Assembly (NCBI GenBank): GCA_031270615.1 | Contig: JAISXE010000379.1 | Location: 1 to 7,487, forward strand | DNA from: Spirochaetia bacterium | GTDB taxonomy: Bacteria > Spirochaetota > Spirochaetia > DTKZ01 | Direction: 5' to 3' | Length of the DNA stretch: 7,487 nt | In this document: piece by piece, positions 5,556-7,487 of the stretch | Layout of the letters: each line of letters opens with the position of its first letter | Position numbering within the stretch: the first letter of the stretch is position 1 | Notes under the pieces: model-generated | Databases searched by the model: none | Seen by the model: only the letters and a program-made list of their open reading frames with translations | What the model was told of the DNA's origin: nothing | Program-made: the position numbers and the translations under genes

Positions 5556-5649
5556 CCGGGTTGCATGGCGAGCAGCAATTTTGCTTGCAAAATCGCGACC
5601 AGCCGGGTTGCATGGCGAGCAGCAATTTTGCTTGCAAAATTGCGACCAG
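5556..5649 (+). repeat. Tandem pair of 47-bp hairpin units (type C)
   Basis: Two units differing at one base carry GCAATTTTGC-TT-GCAAAATYGC (5575-5596 and 5622-5643). The second is a perfect 10-bp stem, and the first has a single C in place of T. Relative to type A, both arms changed together (CC to TT on one side, GG to AA on the other), so pairing is kept while the sequence differs. Confidence 0.88.
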
Positions 5650-5656
5650 CCAGTGC

Positions 5657-6808
5657 TTATCTTCTTATCCGTCCCTTTGGTCCAGGCAGCCTGCTATCTT
5701 GCGGTATGTGCCACGCGCGCTTTTCCGGGAATACCAGGCGGCGCCGTAACAGGAAATTCCCGATAAAGCCCAGTATCGAGGCCCAAAACTTTGCCCACAG
5801 GGGACTGCGCGCAAGAAAAAGAAACCCCCGCGTAACGCCGTAATCGACGCACCCCATAAAGGCAACGGACACTATATAGAAAAACACTTCGCCCGCCGTG
5901 TTCCAGCGCGCTTTGTGCCGAAACAAAATCTGGATACACAGCAGGTAATTGCAGAACGCGGCGGCACCAAACGCGCCGCCTATCGCGTATGCAATCGGAA
6001 CGCCCGCGCGTAGCGCGCCATAAAAGAATATCATATTGACCGCCAGGGAAGCAAAGCCTATACACAGGTACAAAAGAATTTGCATGGGAAGCGGCGCCAT
6101 GTGGGTGCCGTAATGCAGGATGCAGTACAAAGCGTGGACCCCGTCTTTCCAGCCGATTTTCTTTCCTTCCGCATAGGAACGGGGATTGTATGAAACGGCG
6201 CATTCATAGACCCGGTAATTGCCCTGCGCGATCTTTGCGGTAACTTCCGGCTCAAAGCCGAACCGCTCCTCCTTCAAAGCCGGGGCGATTTCCCGAATGA
6301 CTTCGCGGCGGAATAATTTGTAGCAGGTTTCCATATCGGTAATATCGAGGTTTGTAAACATGTTTGAGACAATCGTGAGATTTTTGTTCATCCAGGTATG
6401 CCAGAAATACAGCACGCGGCGCGTGTCCGGCTTGAGGTAGCGGGAACCGAAAACCACATCCGCCCTGCCGTCAAGAAGGGGTTCAAGCATTGCGATATAA
6501 TCCGCAGGCTCATACTCCGAATCCGCGTCCTGGATGCCCACATAGTCGCCGGTCGCGTGCAGGAGGCCCGTCCGCAGAGCCGCGCCTTTGCCGCGGTTTT
6601 TTTCGTGTTTCAGCACGCGGATTTCGGGATTCCCGGCGGCGATTGTCTCAAGAATCCCCAGGCTGCCATCGGTCGAGGCGTCATCCACCACGATAATTTC
6701 AAGCCCGAAAGAGCGGCCTGCGGTTATGCGCCGCACCCGCGACAGGCAGTCCGCTATTGTCCGCACTTCGTTGTAGCAGGGGATAATCAGGGAAAGAGTA
6801 TAGAACAA
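5657..6808 (-). CDS. GT2 glycosyltransferase fused to a GtrA-type membrane domain
   Basis: The N-terminal part is a family 2 glycosyltransferase of the polyprenyl-phosphate sugar type (dolichol-phosphate mannose synthase-like). It has LIIPCYNE (8-15), VVDDASTDGS (40-49), KNRGKGAALRTG (70-81), QDADSEYEP (93-101) with the DxD motif, GSRY (121-124) and FGFEPEVTAKIA (183-194). From about residue 237 there are four hydrophobic segments ending in NFLLRRRLVF, the pattern of a GtrA domain. The protein probably moves a sugar from a nucleotide donor to undecaprenyl phosphate at the cytoplasmic membrane and may help flip the product for glycan decoration. The start is TTG at 6808, chosen because AGGAGG lies five bases upstream and the GT2 core begins immediately after; no ATG is better placed. 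It lies 17 nt downstream of a membrane-protein gene, so they are likely co-transcribed. The 3' end abuts the tandem repeat array. Confidence 0.92.
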   Translation of the reverse strand: MFYTLSLIIPCYNEVRTIADCLSRVRRITAGRSFGLEIIVVDDASTDGSLGILETIAAGNPEIRVLKHEKNRGKGAALRTGLLHATGDYVGIQDADSEYEPADYIAMLEPLLDGRADVVFGSRYLKPDTRRVLYFWHTWMNKNLTIVSNMFTNLDITDMETCYKLFRREVIREIAPALKEERFGFEPEVTAKIAQGNYRVYECAVSYNPRSYAEGKKIGWKDGVHALYCILHYGTHMAPLPMQILLYLCIGFASLAVNMIFFYGALRAGVPIAYAIGGAFGAAAFCNYLLCIQILFRHKARWNTAGEVFFYIVSVAFMGCVDYGVTRGFLFLARSPLWAKFWASILGFIGNFLLRRRLVFPEKRAWHIPQDSRLPGPKGRIRR

Positions 6809-6813
6809 AGTAT

Positions 6814-6819
6814 CCTCCT
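6814..6819 (-). promoter_or_regulatory. Shine-Dalgarno sequence supporting a TTG start
   Basis: AGGAGG on the minus strand lies five bases before the TTG at 6808 and just after the stop of the upstream gene (6826-6828). Such a strong site compensates for the rare start codon and makes the TTG call credible. Confidence 0.75.
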
Positions 6820-6825
6820 CGCGGG

Positions 6826-7487
6826 TCAGTCATTTATAAACAAGCCGAGTTTCAGCGCGTAAAATTTGGCGACCGGATTGCGGTAATCATCAATAAAATT
6901 CTGAAATTCCGCTTTATCGCCTCCCGCGATGTTGCTTGTAAGCGCGTAAGAAAATATTTCATTGCGTATTCTGTAATTATTATTCCAGTCTTTTGTGCCT
7001 GTAATGTTGATTCGTAGAATAAACTGCACGCATAACGCGGAGCCTGTCAGGACGAGCAGGGATTTTGTTAGTATTCTGGATTTAATGTATTTTAGGGCAT
7101 CGGCGACGACAAGAACCATAACCGGATAGAAAGGGATCATTTCCCGTGAATTTGGATACCAGCGATGGAAAATGGTCTTGCCGACAAAACAAAGTGAGAC
7201 AAAAATCATATAAATCAATCCATAGTCGTTTTTCCATTTTGTTTTTACCATGCTGTACGCCAATAAACCTATAAACGCGGCAAAACCCGCGATCATCATG
7301 TATGATGAAGTAAATGAACCAAAAATGGCGGTTATTACGCTGTCATAAAAACTGCCAACCGATGCCGGCGGCCTGCTCATCTTCGGCCTGCTCATAAGAA
7401 TAACAAATAAAGCAACCATCAAAAAAACAAACAGGTAATGGCAATTCGACAGCTTTACTATATTTTTGCGATATTTGAAAGTAATCA
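6826..7487 (-). CDS. C-terminal part of a polytopic membrane protein, possibly a GT-C-type glycosyltransferase
   Basis: The reading frame is open without a stop from 6826 to the right edge, so the TTG at 7422 and the ATG at 7419 are not believable starts; the real gene begins outside the window. About 220 residues are visible. They include hydrophobic stretches near LFVFLMVALFVILM, MMIAGFAAFIGLLAYSMV, YGLIYMIFVSLCFVG, MIPFYPVMVLVVADAL and SLLVLTGSALCVQFIL, then a soluble tail ending KFYALKLGLFIND. The motif RWYPNSREMIPFYPVMVLV followed by a membrane segment recalls the C-terminal halves of GT-C polyprenyl-phosphate-sugar-dependent transferases. No catalytic residue can be seen, so this is weak. 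Its place directly before the GT2-GtrA gene supports a role in surface glycan assembly. The DNA is visibly AT-richer than the rest of the window, which may reflect a variable or acquired glycan locus. Confidence 0.75.
   Translation of the reverse strand, partial: ITFKYRKNIVKLSNCHYLFVFLMVALFVILMSRPKMSRPPASVGSFYDSVITAIFGSFTSSYMMIAGFAAFIGLLAYSMVKTKWKNDYGLIYMIFVSLCFVGKTIFHRWYPNSREMIPFYPVMVLVVADALKYIKSRILTKSLLVLTGSALCVQFILRINITGTKDWNNNYRIRNEIFSYALTSNIAGGDKAEFQNFIDDYRNPVAKFYALKLGLFIND

Larger units (their letters stand above)
5256..5649 (+). repeat. Dispersed hairpin repeat, copy 2, with tandem array
   Basis: The copy opens with the same 24-bp block as copy 1 and a CCCCTGCGC/GCGCAGGGG stem (5271-5279, 5285-5293), then a variable GC-rich section. 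A tandem array follows: two identical 48-bp units (5367-5414, 5415-5462), one 93-bp unit matching copy 1 (5463-5555), and two near-identical 47-bp units (5556-5602, 5603-5649). Every unit ends in GCGACCAG. The array stops eight bases short of the glycosyltransferase stop codon, and its other end lies just upstream of the cit promoter. Several frames stay open because 48 is divisible by three, but the resulting peptides are repeat artefacts. The span of 394 bases holds no supported gene. Confidence 0.85.

Noticed and set aside
5367..5649. CRISPR array
   Set aside because: Units are directly adjacent with no unique spacers, unit types differ in length, and no cas gene is present.
2289..5649. 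Composite transposon carrying citDEF
   Set aside because: Neither flanking repeat encodes a transposase, and no terminal inverted repeats or target duplications could be shown, so only the bracketing itself is reported.
5196..5843. Several overlapping open frames through the repeat array, one with a 16-residue peptide repeat
   Set aside because: The frames exist because the 48-bp unit is a multiple of three and lacks stops. They are open on both strands, have no ribosome binding site, and one runs into the antisense of the glycosyltransferase gene. The pattern is explained by DNA repetition and hairpins.

Overview
The window looks like a chromosomal segment of a GC-rich anaerobic or fermentative bacterium. 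It carries housekeeping metabolism (aroB), a three-gene citrate lyase operon (citDEF), an exported metallo-hydrolase and envelope-glycan genes. The CitF sequence reads like those of fermentative clostridial or spirochaete lineages, and the AroB and the GC-rich hairpin repeats would fit a gut spirochaete (Treponema-like). That placement is an impression from protein and repeat style only, with no rRNA or other marker to support it.

Layout, left to right. Positions 1-68 hold the cut-off end of a palindrome-rich dispersed repeat. aroB (173-1228, +) encodes 3-dehydroquinate synthase. It is followed by a structured intergenic spacer with a terminator-like stem, and then by an exported metallo-beta-lactamase-fold hydrolase of the methyl parathion hydrolase type (1359-2225, +). 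Between the converging 3' ends of that gene and citF lies repeat copy 1 (about 2289-2502). The citrate lyase operon runs leftward as citD-citE-citF (5092 down to 2539). Both junctions are 4-nt ATGA overlaps, and a near-consensus sigma70-type promoter sits at 5195-5222. Upstream of that promoter is repeat copy 2 (5256-5649), in the same orientation as copy 1. It contains a tandem array of about 48-bp hairpin units that runs up to the 3' end of a glycosyltransferase gene. That gene (5657-6808, -) encodes a GT2 catalytic domain fused to a GtrA-type membrane domain. It follows, 17 nt downstream, an AT-richer gene for a polytopic membrane protein that runs off the right edge (6826-7487, -).

How the parts work together. 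CitD, CitE and CitF are the acyl carrier protein, the lyase and the transferase subunits of citrate lyase, which cleaves citrate to acetate and oxaloacetate. None of the usual activation genes (citC, citX, citG) or a citrate transporter is in the window, so they must lie elsewhere or be absent. The GT2-GtrA protein and its upstream membrane partner probably act in polyprenyl-phosphate-sugar transfer for a surface glycan.

The most unusual content is the repeat family. Its tandem units keep a hairpin through paired, compensatory base changes, and two same-orientation copies bracket the whole citDEF operon. No transposase, CRISPR array, tRNA or rRNA was recognised.
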